Of a DNA stretch of 64,000 bases, positions 12,242 to 24,874 are shown piece by piece. Numbering within the stretch: position 1 is the stretch's first letter; each line of letters begins with the position of its first letter. The notes beneath the pieces were generated by a model. It worked only from the letters and a program-made list of their open reading frames with translations. It did not search any database and had not been told where the DNA came from. The stretch spans positions 1,116,001 through 1,180,000 of the forward strand of contig JBBMOL010000012.1 of assembly GCA_037954665.1 (NCBI GenBank). The letters are read 5' to 3'. Both the position numbers and the translations under genes were made by a program. The stretch comes from Laguncularia racemosa. Lineage: Eukaryota; Streptophyta; Magnoliopsida; Myrtales; Combretaceae.

Positions 12242-14136
12242 TGTAATGCCCAAAAACTTGGGTAAGCTATGACCCACCATGTGTCCTCATTTCCTGAAGA
12301 CACTCAAATGCTCAATCACTACTATTTTCCAATACTCACTTTATGTACTCCTGATCAAGATCATAACTCATCTACTACATATTAGAGACTAACAAGAATT
12401 TCCATCTTCAATAATAATCCCTCAATAGTCTTCTCAAATTAATCAGCAAAAATGTGTAACATCCACTTACAATAGAAATTTCTCAAAACAATTAAATAAG
12501 AAATCTAAAATATATCTTTACTTAATCTATCTATTGAACAAAATATTAGATGTATTCTATATTCTCTTCATGATTTTAATCTTAAACTGTCTCTCCTTGG
12601 ATTTCATCATACCCCATAATTTCTCTTCTAGTATTTGCAACTAAAAAAATATTCCCTACGAGATGTGAGCTAATGCCTAATACTATGTATACAGATAAAC
12701 ATATATGCATGCCATGACAGAAGCAATAACACATGCAAGATGTAACACAATATTCATACATAATTTTTTATTTATCTTTCACAATCTTCAGACACTATAC
12801 AATCACATCATAAATACTATCACAGATAACTTTCACAATCCTTCCATAAACAATATATATATATGACAAAAGGGTACTCCCCTTTGTCCATAAGTCTATG
12901 CCATACATAATATATATATTGGGAAGAACCTACTGTCATATATATATATATATATGACAGTAGGTTCTTCCCACTATCCTTAAGTCCTTTTAACTAAGGA
13001 CAATGTTACATACCGATCATCGATGTGCTACCTTGAGAATACTGACTCGTACTCAATTTCTCAAACCTAGCAATTCGGATTCACATGCACAAACAGTCTC
13101 ATTTATAATTTAATGTTATTAGTCCACACACATTTTTAACTAGCAAACACAAAACAACACATAGGGTATACACTTACCTAACTCGTAATACTTGATCTTT
13201 TACACTTCTATAGCCTTACAAATCCTCCAAACCTATACACAATCCAAATTACATACTTTTAAAATTATGTTTTGATGAACTAAAACAGAAAAGGAAGTTT
13301 TTCAACTCAACATAGCCATGTTAGAGGTCGTGTTGGTGAACATAGGGTAGTACACATTCATGCCAAAGGTTGTATACATTTCTGTGACCCTTTGAACTTA
13401 ACACGGGCATGATACGGTGGTGTTGAGGGACCGTGTATCTCTCTGCTCACTTTAGGTTTTTAACACGGTTATAACACGGTCGTGTTAAGAGATTATATAT
13501 CTCTCTATTCACCTTGGGTTTTCAACAAGGTTCCAACATAGTCGTGTTGAGAGGTTGTATATCTCTCTGTTCACTCTTTAAATTCAACAAGCTTATAACA
13601 TGGTCATGCTAAGCGACTGTGTATCTTATTGTACACTTCGTAAATCGATTCCTCAGTCCAATTTCTAATAACTTTAACTTGATTGATCTATCTAATATGA
13701 AATTTACAATGTGATACATGGATTGGTATGCTTACTTGATCAGAATCGCGATTGATATGCTTAAAGTGCTTGTTCCAAACCTTGTATAGCACGGATTAAT
13801 CTTGACCTTAATCTTTAATGAGCCGTATTTTGTTAATTCTCTACTCCACAACATATACTTAAATAATCCATCAATAATTCTAATTGATGTACTTACTTTA
13901 ATTCAATAAGCTAATGATGGAAAAAAAGAGTTGTCTCTTTCTATCTGGATTCACAAAAGAAGATTCTAGGGTTTTGTAAGGTACAAAGGGAGGAAAACCG
14001 TCAGTAAGTTTTATAACGACTCATTTATAGTCTTTGTCTGAATTACCAAAATGCCCCCAATATTTTTAGATTATTTATAATATTAACCTTAGCTACATTT
14101 TTATTATATATATGTTATATTACTCATGTATTTATA
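12242..14136 (-). repeat. 5' LTR of element 1, full length (1,895 bp)
   Basis: Begins TGTAATGCCC on the plus strand, which is the LTR's 3' end (...GGGCATTACA in element sense), and ends ...GTATTTATA, a decayed version of the TTTACA end in the other copy. It contains a perfect 52-bp palindrome (12921-12972) and 60-65 bp degenerate repeats (13400-13630). The outer 12242-12949 has no counterpart in the left LTR. Confidence 0.85.
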
Positions 14137-16166
14137 GAAAATCTAAGCTTTATTTTTAAGAGATTTGTGGAAAATAAGAATAAGAGAAGAGTTAGACATT
14201 AATACATGAATAGATTGTGGATATATAGAGAGTGATAATAAATTTGAATCCTTTTTAAAAACATGTGGAGAAAACTACCAAATGGCTATAGTATATATAT
14301 ATAAATTAATCAAATTGATCTAAATTTCCTAGAGTTCAATTATGAAAATATGATTTAAAGAATTTTGCAGTTGTTAATAATGATGAAGAGGATTCTACAA
14401 AATCAAGAGCACATGTGTGTGAACTAATGAACTACCATCATGGAGGGAAAGTTTTTTTTGTGTCTTATTTGATGACTTTAAGAGGTGAGTTTAAATGGAA
14501 TATGTTAACCTTAGAGACAAAAGTGAAGTGCATATATAATAGAGCTCAAAAACATTTTAAGAGATGATAAGTATCAGAACAAAAAAGAATGGAGATATAT
14601 TAACATGTTAGGAGATGATCAAGTATTACAAGAAATATATATATAAGCAACAAAGAATTAAGTTAACTAAAATAGAATAAGGATAAATTACCTCATGCAT
14701 TATAGCATTGAGAAGTTTGATACCATTTAATGAGCTTGAAGAATCTAAATAAGTTAAGTTGAAGATAATAAACAGTATTTTTAGATTTAATTCAAGAATT
14801 TAAGCAGACACTTAAGTGATAAAGATGTTGGGTCTCTTTAGATGAAGTTAATGAAAGAAGGAATTAAGATAAAGAATTGTTTGACAATATCTAAATTGTT
14901 AGAGGAATGGAGAATCTTTCTATGTTGAGTACCTAGTAAAGGAAATGGATATAAGAGGGCAGATTCTATGACATAGGATACTCAAGTAAGTAAGAACTTG
15001 TCAAGAGAAAAGCAATTTGGAAAAATGTGAAGATGAGGTGCAAACAAGTATTCAAAGCCATTCCCATCATCGAGAATCTTTTGTGGATGCTTATACCTTA
15101 AAAATTAATCTTAAAACAAGTCTTTTGTAGGTTGTTAATATCATTTACATAAGATAAAGTGGTAAGGTGCTCTCTCCCTCTCACCTTAACATCATTGTCT
15201 AAATCTTTTATGAAATTTGATGTAAGAACAATTTAAATCTCTTTAGCTTTTGTATTTTAAGGTTTTAATCGCATTTTGGTAATGTTCAGTTTAAGGAATC
15301 GATAGGTGCATAAATCAAGTGTTTTGGTGTAGTTTGGCATTTGGGTTAAATAGTTGATCACTTTCCTCAAGTTCTATTCCATTTTTATCATCAAGTTAGT
15401 AGTCAAACCTTGATTAGAGTTCAATAGAAAATTAGGTTCAAATTATCCAATAGGCTTATGATCATATTTCTAATACAATTAATTTAATTAGGTTATGATA
15501 TAATCAAATATCATTATTAATTTTAATATATCAAATTGATGTATTATTCTATAAATTTTGGGGATGTATGGAGTTGATGATTTGAGATTAAGGAAGAGCT
15601 GATTTTGCTTTTAAATTTGAAAATTGATTTTTTTTCTTTTTTTTTTTCTAGAGTTGTATGGCAGGTTAGGGTGTTTTTGCATAGGTTTAGGGTTAGGAAC
15701 TTGACTAGAGGTATTCTAGGTGATGTTTCCAACAAAAAGGAATGAAAATTTGTATAGAAAAGGTGAAAGTAACAAACTAAATTCTAGAGTAATCAACTAA
15801 CAAGTAATGCAGTCAAATGAATTATATTATAATTGATCACTTTGAAAAATATGGCTAAAAAGGAGAAAGTGGCTTACTAGAGTTAGAAGTGGTCAATCAC
15901 TTTACTTATTAAGAGTGTCTAACCAAGGGAGTTAACTTCATGTTGATTGGTTTAGGTTGTGTTTGGAGTTTTTAGGTTATGAAGTGGTCCTTTAGTATAA
16001 CTAAGGTATCAACTAAATGTATTTTTTTAGTATAACTAATGTTTTATGGTCATCAAGGTTGATTTACTTGCAAGAGGGTGAAAGTATGTGGAAGGGATAT
16101 TATCAAGGGCGGACGCAAAATAATGCTACTGGGGAAGTTGGACTAATTTTATATAAGTCAATATTA
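14137..16166. other. AT-rich spacer, no gene recognised
   Basis: Only short frames with AT-rich composition. A 63-residue minus frame at 15544-15735 and some A/G-rich stretches look non-coding. I see no splice-consistent exons, no RNA gene and no terminal repeats. Confidence 0.6.
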
Positions 16167-16174
16167 GAATTATG

Positions 16175-17469
16175 CAAGGTTGTCAAAATCGCGATTTTAC
16201 GTAGAATCGCTAAGGGGTCCGTAGAATCGGAACGTAGAAACGTAAGTTTCTACAACCTATGTAAAATAACTTCTAAATATTATAAATTTACTTACAATAG
16301 TCATTAAAAAAATATAATGAATAATAGAAATAAGGAAATTGAGTATTTATTTTAGCCATAAATTGCAAATTTGCAATAAAAGTCATAATATAGATAATCG
16401 AGCATAAGTTGTATAATATAGATATTTTATTTCTAAAATGATAAATCATGTATAAAACAAGTTTCACCTAGTTATATATACAAAAGCTAAAAGATAATAG
16501 ATAAAATTTAAAAATCAATTGTGACTTTAAGAAATTACTAATAAATAAAAATTGATAACGAAGATATACTATTAGAAAAGAGTAATATTAAAAAATGACA
16601 AATAACTACTAATAAAAAGTATATAATAAAGAAGATACTATAACAAGAAAAACTTTTAAAATTATATATCACTAGGTAAATTTTTGCACTATTCGTGATT
16701 ATTAATTCAAAATATATTTACTTAACAATATCTCACATTTATTTAACTATGAGAATGATATATTGAAAAGATAGAAATATAAATACATTTATAACTTTCT
16801 TATAAAATTAAAAATCTAAAAAATTCTTATAAAACTAAAGTTATCTACCCTTTATTTTATTTACTATTACAAAAAAATTAGTTAAAATAAGAAAAGTTGC
16901 AGCAATCAAACACGAGTGCTTTAATATGAACATGATCACAAATAGGAACAAGAAGACTAACAGTCGACGAATACAAACACAAAGACTTCAATGCAACGTA
17001 ATACACTAACAAGAGAGGAGTGATGACCGATGAATATGTTGGGGTATGATTCATACTCCCCTACGGTAGGAAAGCACATGGGTCCCACTACACACTGAGC
17101 GAACGAGGGTCCAGGAAAGCCGCCCCGGCGGGGGTTTCAAGAGAGCAGCGCCCCCTGGACGCCAAAGGGCTTTTAACAATTAAGCCCATAGTTGTTTATT
17201 AAAAGTTTGGGCTTGAGTTATGAATAACTATTATTACATATTTGTTTATTCGAATTCGAATGGTTGAAATTTTACTTAGTTTTGCAATATTGTGGAATCG
17301 GTGGAAATGTAGTAAAATCGCGATTTTGACGATTTTACTGTTCAAAATCATGATTTTACTACGATTTTACCTGAAAAAACGTTTTTACATGCGAGTTGAT
17401 TAGGAATGTGCTCACCAACTCGTAAAATCGTAGAAACGTGCGAGTTAACTCGCGATTTTGACAACCATG
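16175..17469. mobile_element. Non-autonomous hAT-type DNA transposon, 1,295 bp
   Basis: Terminal inverted repeats CAAGGTTGTCAAAATCGCGA (left) and CATGGTTGTCAAAATCGCGA (right, complemented) differ at one base. They are flanked by an 8-bp duplication, GAATTATG at 16167-16174 and GAATTTTG at 17470-17477 (7 of 8 identical), the size typical of hAT elements. Subterminal zones are dense in AAAATCG, GATTTTAC and AGAAACGT motifs on both strands, as is common for transposase binding. There is no transposase inside; most of the interior is AT-rich. Confidence 0.8.
17036..17172. other. GC-rich structured patch inside the hAT element
   Basis: About 130 bases of much higher GC than the surroundings, with a near-perfect palindrome GGGGTATGATTCATACTCCCC (one base bulged), a GTCCAGG...CCTGGAC stem around a CCGCCCCGGCGGGGG hairpin, and abrupt AT-rich edges. 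It starts TGTTGGGG, like some LTR ends, so a captured LTR fragment is possible. Confidence 0.45.
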
Positions 17470-17477
17470 GAATTTTG

Positions 17478-20400
17478 TATAAAAAAAATTCCCTTGATAA
17501 GCAAATATTTATTTAGCTAATTATAATTTTGTAATGAATTACATTTAATGTCATTAATTATTATGAATAAAATGTAAAAGAAAAAGGAGATAAAAACAAT
17601 GTTATTTAAATAACAAAAAAAAGGAATAAATGCAGTTTGAAAAAAAAAAAGAAAAAAAACTTATATATATATTTTAATTAATTTTAAATAATCAATTTTT
17701 TTGAGCTTTTGAGAGGTTGAATCCCTCCCTTCTAGATGTGCATATAATTCAGACTTAAAAGTATGTTTATTGTTTATGTTTACACAGAGATCTAGATAGA
17801 CAGGTTTCAAATGGGTGTTTCGTGGCCTGTTATGGTTTCAACATTCAAGATGAAGTGGCCCATGATTTAGGTGCTAAATCCAACATACATGCATTTGTTG
17901 GTTGTAAAGATGTCAAAGATACAACTGACCCAATTGACAATTAAAATTGATGAGGACAAGACGTTAATAAAGGAACCTGCGTCACTTCACATGGAAAAAT
18001 GGAAGTTTGACTCCTGAGTTAATAATGGTAAGGGAGTCAACAGAGCTACCGGCTGGAAATGGGTTAGGTTACGAAACGAATGGGCTGCCAACTCAATCCA
18101 AGCCCAGTACTTTCATATCAGCATCTAGATAATTTATTTTGGAGATTTTTTATGTAATAATTGCAAAAGACAAAAATAAAAAATTATAAGAATTTTATTT
18201 TATCTTCAAATTTGATGAATTATGTTCCAATCTTTTTTTTTTGTTATTATTATAATAATAATAAATCATTTGAAAAAAAAAAAGAGAGTAAAATAAAGAC
18301 AGTACTATTTGTAGTAGATTTTTTTTAAAATTTTTTTTCCCAGTTGAAATTCTGTGCGGAAAATATTTTTTAATGTAACATGCCCTTGTAGAAAATAAAG
18401 TATCAACTTAGAGATGAGCACAAGATCCATGTCATTATTGAAAGTTGGAACGGCCACTGCCACAAGAACAGCAGTAAAAGCTTTAGTCCATGTGCTTGCT
18501 GGTGAAAATAATTTATGACTTTGCATGTGCGGTGAGTTTGTAAAAAAAAAGAAAAAAATCTACTTAGTTAGTTTTTTTTTTTAATTTATTTCCCCTTTCT
18601 CTCTCTAATTTATTAGTCATCAAATATTATATATTATAACTATTAAAAAAGATAGATTCCAATTTAATTTATCATAATAAAAGATTGATTTTGATATTAC
18701 TTAAATACAAAAAAATTGATTTAGAATCGTATTAAAGAGTTGAAACTTGCAAATAACATCATTAATAAAAAACGGTATTAAATATGGTTTTATTAAACAT
18801 GCCATATAATCTCATCTTTTTTTTCATTCATTACAATATAAAAAGAGGAATTCAAACTTAATTTATCTTACTGAATAACCTATATATATACTAATAGACT
18901 ATAAGTATCTCTGCGTTATGTAATCCTATTGTTAATTTATTTATATATAGATCTCGATGCATTTTCAAATATGTGATTTATCAATTACATGAAAAAAAAA
19001 AGGTGCTTATAGTAGTAGTACATGAGATCAATCCAAATCACACTTGTGTATTTACTTTGATAACGATTTTGGAGGAATGGTGACTTCTACTAGCATATAC
19101 AAGATTTAAATATCGATTTCATTTCCCAATTACATATTACATAACTAATTAAAAGAAATGAAGCTTTAAACCTATTTTATCATTGGGCAAAAACAGAATT
19201 CATGTTATTTAAGCTATAAGACACGATCAACTATCGATTTAAATATTTATATTTTTTGTTAAATTTTTATTTTTTAAAATTTTAAACAATGAAATTACAT
19301 AAAATTTTGAAAATTCAAATTATGATTTATACATAAATATTCCATCAATAGCTTATTTTCATTTAAAGAATGAAATTAATTTTATAACAAAATTCCACCT
19401 TCATCCCTAAACAACATAGATTGGGAATGGAGGATGGCCCATTACCACCAATTTAATAAGGTATAGGCGGCGAGATAAGTTTTCTTTATTTTATTTATTT
19501 ATTTACAAAATCTCTCTTACAGCATTTTCATTTTATTTTCAAGAATTTGTTCACTTTATTCTTAAGTTGTTGATGGGGTTCTTAAATGATACTTATAAAA
19601 AAAATTAAAAAAATAATAAATTTAAGTTATTTTTTGAGACCAGGAAAAAAAAAATATAAAAATCTGTTTTCATCCTTAGAAAATAGGTTTTTGACCTAAA
19701 ATCAGAAATCAGGAACCAGGATGTACATGTCCTTATCAATTTTAAGTAACCCAATTCGTAGAATATATTGATTTGTCAAAAGCAATGAAACAAGGACTGG
19801 TGTCGGGTTGTTTCTGCTTCTCCACGCATTTATTGTACTAAATATTAGATAAACATTGCCATCAAATTTATTATTGGTGAAGAGCCCCATACTTTGCTCA
19901 TGATTTTTAATAGCAAATGAAAATGATTGGAAATGAGTCTGTTGCCTCCATCCTCCACACCAACCTTGTAAACAGTTCCACATTTTCAATGTTTGCCTCA
20001 ACCACTTTTCGTCTTCTTTTTTTTTTATTTTTTTATTTTTTAAAGCAACCAGTCGACCGTTAAAGTTACTTAATGTGAATCATCATATATATAATCTTAT
20101 TCCAACATTTTAAATACATTTTTCTATAGAGTTGGGTGGAAGATTAAGAAGTAATATACCAGAAGCCACTTTGTGCAGTTCAACCAACATTCACTGAATC
20201 TTAATTGCAAGCCTCATACGCTCGTTCAGTGAGCCAATTAGGTGCGGGGGCTTTTACTGTTTAGCCTAGGAAAATTGCTTTTAAGCCTGGTTGCAATTTT
20301 ACACATATAGAAATAATTATGTTGATTTTTAGTAGTTTTATGAATAATGAATGAAACTACAAAGTATAAATCTTTTATGGATTTTTATAAGAATTAATGA

Positions 20401-21436
20401 ATATTTGTATAAATTTATGTGTGCATAATAAATATATATATATATATATATATATATTGAAGTATAATTGTCAAAACCCTTATAGTTTAGTGTTGTGGAA
20501 TTACAAAAACTAAAATGCAATTAGGATGAGATGCGATTTTATAAGATTTAGAGCAATTGGTTTTATGAAAAGAAAAATGATTACAAGTTTTACGGAAAAT
20601 ATGAACTTCTACAATAAATTTACAAATTACAAAGTAAGCTTACGAAGTTGTAGAAATTTTAAATTTATGGTTATTTATGAATCAAGGATTAAAATTATGA
20701 ATTTTGAAAATTGTTATGGATAATTTCACCAGGCTGCTGATTTAATCTTCCTCTATTGTTAAAAAAGTTCAAAAAAAAAAAAAATACAATATACATTTTA
20801 TTGATAATATTCCATTCTTTTGCCAGCTCTCTGTAGAGCTGAGAAATAATAGCAGACTATTTTCTATTGTATATCCATTTTATTTACGTGGTAACAAATA
20901 TATATATCAAAAAATAGCTATTCTTTATTTTTTAAATATATTTTTATATTTATCCATGAGACTCCAAGCTAATGATCAAGTTATGGACTAAGCTAATGGT
21001 ACATTGGTATTTTTAGATATAATTATAATATATTATTAATATCATTTTAAATACAATTAACAAAATAATAGCTATTACTTTTTATTGTATTATTTGGGAA
21101 TTACAAATTTAATTTTACCTTATTCAATTCCAAAAACAAAATGTCATAAAAGGAAAAAAAATGCCAAAATTACTTTTCATTAGATACTTTAAGAATTGCA
21201 TTGCTTTTCCTATTTTATTCAATTCATATATCAATTGTTAGAGAAAATACCCAAAAAAATAATAATAATAATAAAGAGATTGTAACTACCATATAATATG
21301 TCAATCGAAGTAAAATAAAAAATGGGGACTCCTTCTAAAATGCTCCTTATGAACCTTCTTCCTATGATTTATTCTTAACAATATCCTTTATTAATACTAT
21401 GACACATAATAATATGATTTCAGATATAAATCCCAT
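17478..21436. other. AT-rich spacer, no gene recognised
   Basis: Long homopolymer and AT stretches, with a (TA)n microsatellite at about 20431-20458. Small frames at 18305-18526 and 19702-20001 (both minus) show no domain, no splice context and no codon-like composition that I can recognise. Confidence 0.6.
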
Positions 21437-21445
21437 TTCTTGTAT

Positions 21446-21695
21446 GGAAAAATTACACAAAATTGACCTATGTTCTTGTGGTTCTACAAAGAGCTTACTT
21501 GCATTATTTTCTTTTGTAAACAGCTGACCCGAGGTCGTCTTTGTGAGGTTTTGTCAAAAGGGACGTTAGTGATAGCACATGCATTGCATGTGAATGGGGG
21601 AAAACACATACCAAAAAACTCCTTTTACTTTGAAACCATGCATCATCTTCATTTCAAATCCTTACACTTCTCTTCCAAAAATGAAAATCCCTACT
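21446..21695 (+). repeat. Left terminal inverted repeat of the MULE
   Basis: Matches the complement of 27370-27526 with scattered substitutions. A block at about 21550-21645 is absent from the other end. The conserved pieces are the outer 120 bases and a TTCATTTCAAA/TCCTTACACTTCTC stretch at 21650-21680. Confidence 0.8.
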
Positions 21696-22469
21696 TCGTC
21701 GACATCGCAAAAGGTCAAAATCAAGTTTTGTCATACTAATTTGATGATAAAAGCTCTATAAGGTTGAAACCCACAATCCACTATGCCTCTCCACTTTAAG
21801 GATCAAAGGCAAGCACTTGAGGCATTACTTCATACTTGATTACTTTCACTTATATGTTTATTATTTGTAGTTTTTTAGATTTCCTTTAATTTGATTGGGT
21901 CAAATGTCTTCAATGGATTAATTCCTTCACTAAAAGAAAGGAATGTCCAAACAAAGAAAAAGAGAATGGACTTAATGTAGAAGAGGAATAAAAGTAGAGT
22001 AGGTGATAAAATTAGTTTTAGATATGTCTTTTAGTATAATTTTTGGTCATGCTTAAGGTGTATGTAGTAATGAATGTTTGAAAAATTGGTGTTTTAATAG
22101 AGTTCTCCTTGATTGTTTAATATTTTAAAGGGATCAAGTTATAAACACCTATAAATGTGAAGTTATGTTCCTAATTGATGATGGCAATTTGGAATTGGAC
22201 ATAAATTTACTTTTGTAGTTTCTATCATGTCTTACCTATTGCTTCAAGGACATGTGTTTTGGTGCTTTCCCATATGTACCTACATTTTGTGTTTTCCTAT
22301 GATCCTTAATTCCTTATTTCTTCTCTCTCTCTCTCTCTCTCTCTGTTTAAATCTTGAAGACTTTTTTTTGGAAAAGAAGTGACGTATTTGAATAAGCTCT
22401 ATGTTTTTGTATTGCAAACTTTGTAATATTAATAACTATAGTGATTCTACATTTGATAAATCTTTAATT

Positions 22470-23717
22470 TCGTTATGGTGGAAGATTTGTGAAAATAGTT
22501 GCTTGGACATACAATAGAGGCTCTATTAATACGAGAAAGAACATTGGTCCTGATATGATGGGATTCCTTAAGATGCAAGATGTTATTATGAATCTAGGTG
22601 AAGCATCCAACTCATCCATATATTACTTGGTACTTGGGCAATCATTAGATAATGGCCTTAGGACCCTTTAAAATGATGTGGATGTTGTCGCAATGTTAGA
22701 ACTACACCACTCTATTGGGGTCTACACAATGATGTTATATTTAGTTAAGGAACCAATGTTGTTAGATATTATGGATCCACTTACTTTAAATGCATTACCT
22801 ATTGAAAGTGTGGGGGCTAGTGGTTAGCCTATTGATGAGCCTTTAGAGGAGAATGTCAATGATGGAGATGACAACAATGGTGACAATGATAATGTGCATT
22901 GCCATTTCAATGAAGATATGTGTGAAGATGAAATGGAGGAAGACTTTGCAATTCCACTGGATGACACTACAAATGACAACGTGGTATTGGTTATTGACAA
23001 CAAGGTTGGGGAACTAATAGTTGGGGTGGGGGGTTGTGGAATAGTTGATTTAGAGGAAGAGGATGAAATTGATCGATATGATGAGTATAGTGTAGATGTT
23101 GATGGAAAGCACCCCAAGTTTCTTTTGGGTATGAAATTCCCAAATGTAAAGATTTTCAGAGAATGTCTTCTTGCATATACATCTCGAAATGGCATAGCAT
23201 TTAGATATGCATTGAACCATCAATGAAAAGTATCTATACATTGTGTTAATGAATGTGGATAGCGAGTTTACACATCGAAGCTTAGTGATGAGGAACATTT
23301 CAGGTGAAAACATTATATTTTAAATTTACACGCTTATGGAGTTTTAGTGATAAACATATTACCTCAACCTTTCTCGCACAAAAATACTTGCAAGAAATTT
23401 GAGATAACGAGATTAAGTGGGAAGTTAGTGCAATTTAGCACCATGTGATGTGGGATATCACAGTGGACATACCCATCCACCTTGCCTATTGTGCAAAGAA
23501 AGAGGCATAAGCAATTTTGGAGGGTGATGATTCCATGCAATATAGCCTCATTTATGATTATGCTTACATGGTGTTGGCTCGTGATATTGGAAGTCAGGTG
23601 AAGTTAAAATGTAACTCATCCACAAAGGGGTTGGCACCTATGTTTGAGAGGATTTATTTGCGCTTTAATGCGCAAAAAGTTAACTTCCTTAGTGGGTGTC
23701 GTCTATTAATAGGATGA
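22470..23717 (+). pseudogene. MuDR-family transposase remnant, N-terminal half
   Basis: Three pieces read on the plus strand. 22489-22800 resembles the N-terminal region of plant MULE transposases (a DNGLRTL...NDVDVVAML block). 22890-23310 has an acidic linker and then the MuDR DNA-binding-type domain (GMKFPNVKIFRECLLAY near 23130, continuing past a stop into YTSKLSDEEHFR near 23270). 23510-23717 carries the segment that normally leads into the DDE domain (MQYSLIYDYAYMVL, FERIYLRFNAQKVNFLSGCRLLIG). The frame ends exactly where the first catalytic Asp should follow. Stops and at least one frame change are present. In an intact family member the catalytic core and a zinc knuckle would follow; neither is found downstream. 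Confidence 0.75.
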
Positions 23718-23754
23718 AAAGTTGCTTAGTGGCCTATGATTATGCTTACAGAAG

Positions 23755-23925
23755 CTGGATGAAAAGTTGCCTCAAACGTTAGCAATGATGGCTATCAAAG
23801 ATACTCCTCCTCCTCCTCCTATTGATGAGGTGGAAGTGATTTCCCCTCCACCTCCAAAGGAAGAAGCGCCTCCTCCGCCTGAGTCTATGCCATCTTTGAC
23901 CCTAGTCAAGGACCTTGTAACATAG
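23755..23925 (+). CDS. Proline-rich C-terminal ORF fragment, unassigned
   Basis: A clean 56-codon frame ending in TAG at 23923-23925, beginning LDEKLPQTLAMMAIKDT and followed by runs of PPPPP, SPPPPKEEAPPPPES and SLTLVKDLV. It abuts the broken transposase through a junction with small direct repeats (GGATGAAAAGTTGC at 23712 and 23757). The codon-level order (acidic residues between proline blocks) looks like real protein, unlike the surrounding AT-rich noise. Downstream 23926-24050 is T-rich with AATGAAACAA-like tails, resembling a 3' UTR. I do not recognise the parent gene. Acidic proline-rich tails of this kind occur in plant clathrin-assembly (ANTH) proteins, offered only as a guess. No start codon or upstream exons were found here. 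Confidence 0.35.
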   Translation: MDEKLPQTLAMMAIKDTPPPPPIDEVEVISPPPPKEEAPPPPESMPSLTLVKDLVT

Positions 23926-24109
23926 ATATTTTTATGTTTTCCATTCTTTTTTTTTTTTTTCATTTTATATAATGGTTGGAATGTTGGCTAAAGCCTTTGT
24001 ACTTTAAAAGTGATTAATGAAACAATTTTCATATATGTTCATCTTGTATTACCTTTTCCTTTATAGTTTAGACTATATTAATTTTAATTTTAATTTGTTC
24101 TTGCTTATG

Positions 24110-24860
24110 TATTTTAATTCAAATTCCGTTATGCAAGTGTAATTGGTTGGAGTATTTAACCCAGATTGTTTGAGTGCAAATTCTGTAGACAAGTATAATT
24201 AGTTGGAATGATTAGTGTAGGTTGTATTCTTTTAGTCGGATCATTTAGCTTAGATCGTTTTAATGCAAATTCTATAGACTGAAGTATAATTGCTTGGAGT
24301 GATTATTGTAGGTTGTATTCTTTTGGTTAAACCTTTTAACTTATATTGTTTTAATGTAAATTCCATAGACTAAAGAATAGCTAGTTAGAGTGATTAGTAT
24401 AGGTTGTATTCTTTTGGTCAGATCATTTAGCCTATATTATTTTAATGCAAATTTCATAGACCAAAGTATAACCGGTTGGAATGATTGGTGTATGTTGTAT
24501 TCTTTTGGTCAAACTCGGAATGATTAGTCTAGGTTGTATTCTTTTGATCAGATTGTTTAGCCTAGATCGTTTTAATGCAAATTTTGTAGACCCAAGCATA
24601 ATTAGTTGAAATGATTAGTGTAGGTTGTATTCTTTTGGTCGAGTTATTTAGCTTAGATCGTTTTAATGCAAATTCTGTAAACCAAGTATAACTAGTTGGA
24701 CTGATTAGTGTAGGTTGTATTCTTTTGCTTGGACTTGGAATGATGAGTGTAAGTTTTATTCTTTTGGTCGGACCGTTTAGCTTAAATCATTTTAATGCAA
24801 ATTTCGTAAATTGAAGTATAATTGGTCAGAATGATTAGTGTAGGTTATATTCTTTTGGGT
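24110..24860. repeat. Tandem array with 91-bp period
   Basis: About seven diverged full units plus two partial ones. The unit contains TTGGAATGATTAGTGTAGG, TTGTATTCTTTTGGTC and TTTTAATGCAAATT. Successive copies of the TTGGA(A/G)TGATTA block begin near 24203, 24294, 24385, 24476, 24603 and 24694. Short inserted half-units (near 24515 and 24733) duplicate only GGAATGATTAGT...TTCTTTTG. No coding potential. Confidence 0.85.
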
Positions 24861-24874
24861 AGTTTATCCTAATC

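Larger units (their letters stand above)
5979..14136 (-). mobile_element. Old Ty3/gypsy LTR retrotransposon (element 1), minus strand
   Basis: Two directly repeated LTR sequences (about 5979-7262 and 12242-14136) flank gag, protease, RT, RNase H and integrase remnants, all on the minus strand. A tRNA-Met-type primer site (plus-strand GCTCTGATACCA, 12223-12234) lies just inside the right-hand (5') LTR. A purine tract (minus-strand AAGGTGGGAGAA) abuts the left-hand (3') LTR at 7263-7275. LTR divergence is high by eye, with many substitutions and indels, and coding parts are riddled with stops, so the insertion is old and inert. The domain order gag-PR-RT-RH-IN and the integrase C-terminal style (FHISMLRKYVP) suggest a Del/Tekay-like chromovirus, an inference. 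Confidence 0.9.

Noticed and set aside
18305..18526. 73-residue minus-strand frame with a hydrophobic stretch vaguely like an amino-acid transporter segment
   Set aside because: No second motif, no splice-linked exons and AT-rich flanks; similarity is too weak to claim.
19702..20001. 99-residue minus-strand frame
   Set aside because: No domain, no codon-like pattern and no supporting context.
22824..23313. Minus-strand serine-rich frames opposite the transposase
   Set aside because: They are the antisense of the MuDR-type coding sequence, which has recognisable blocks on the plus strand.
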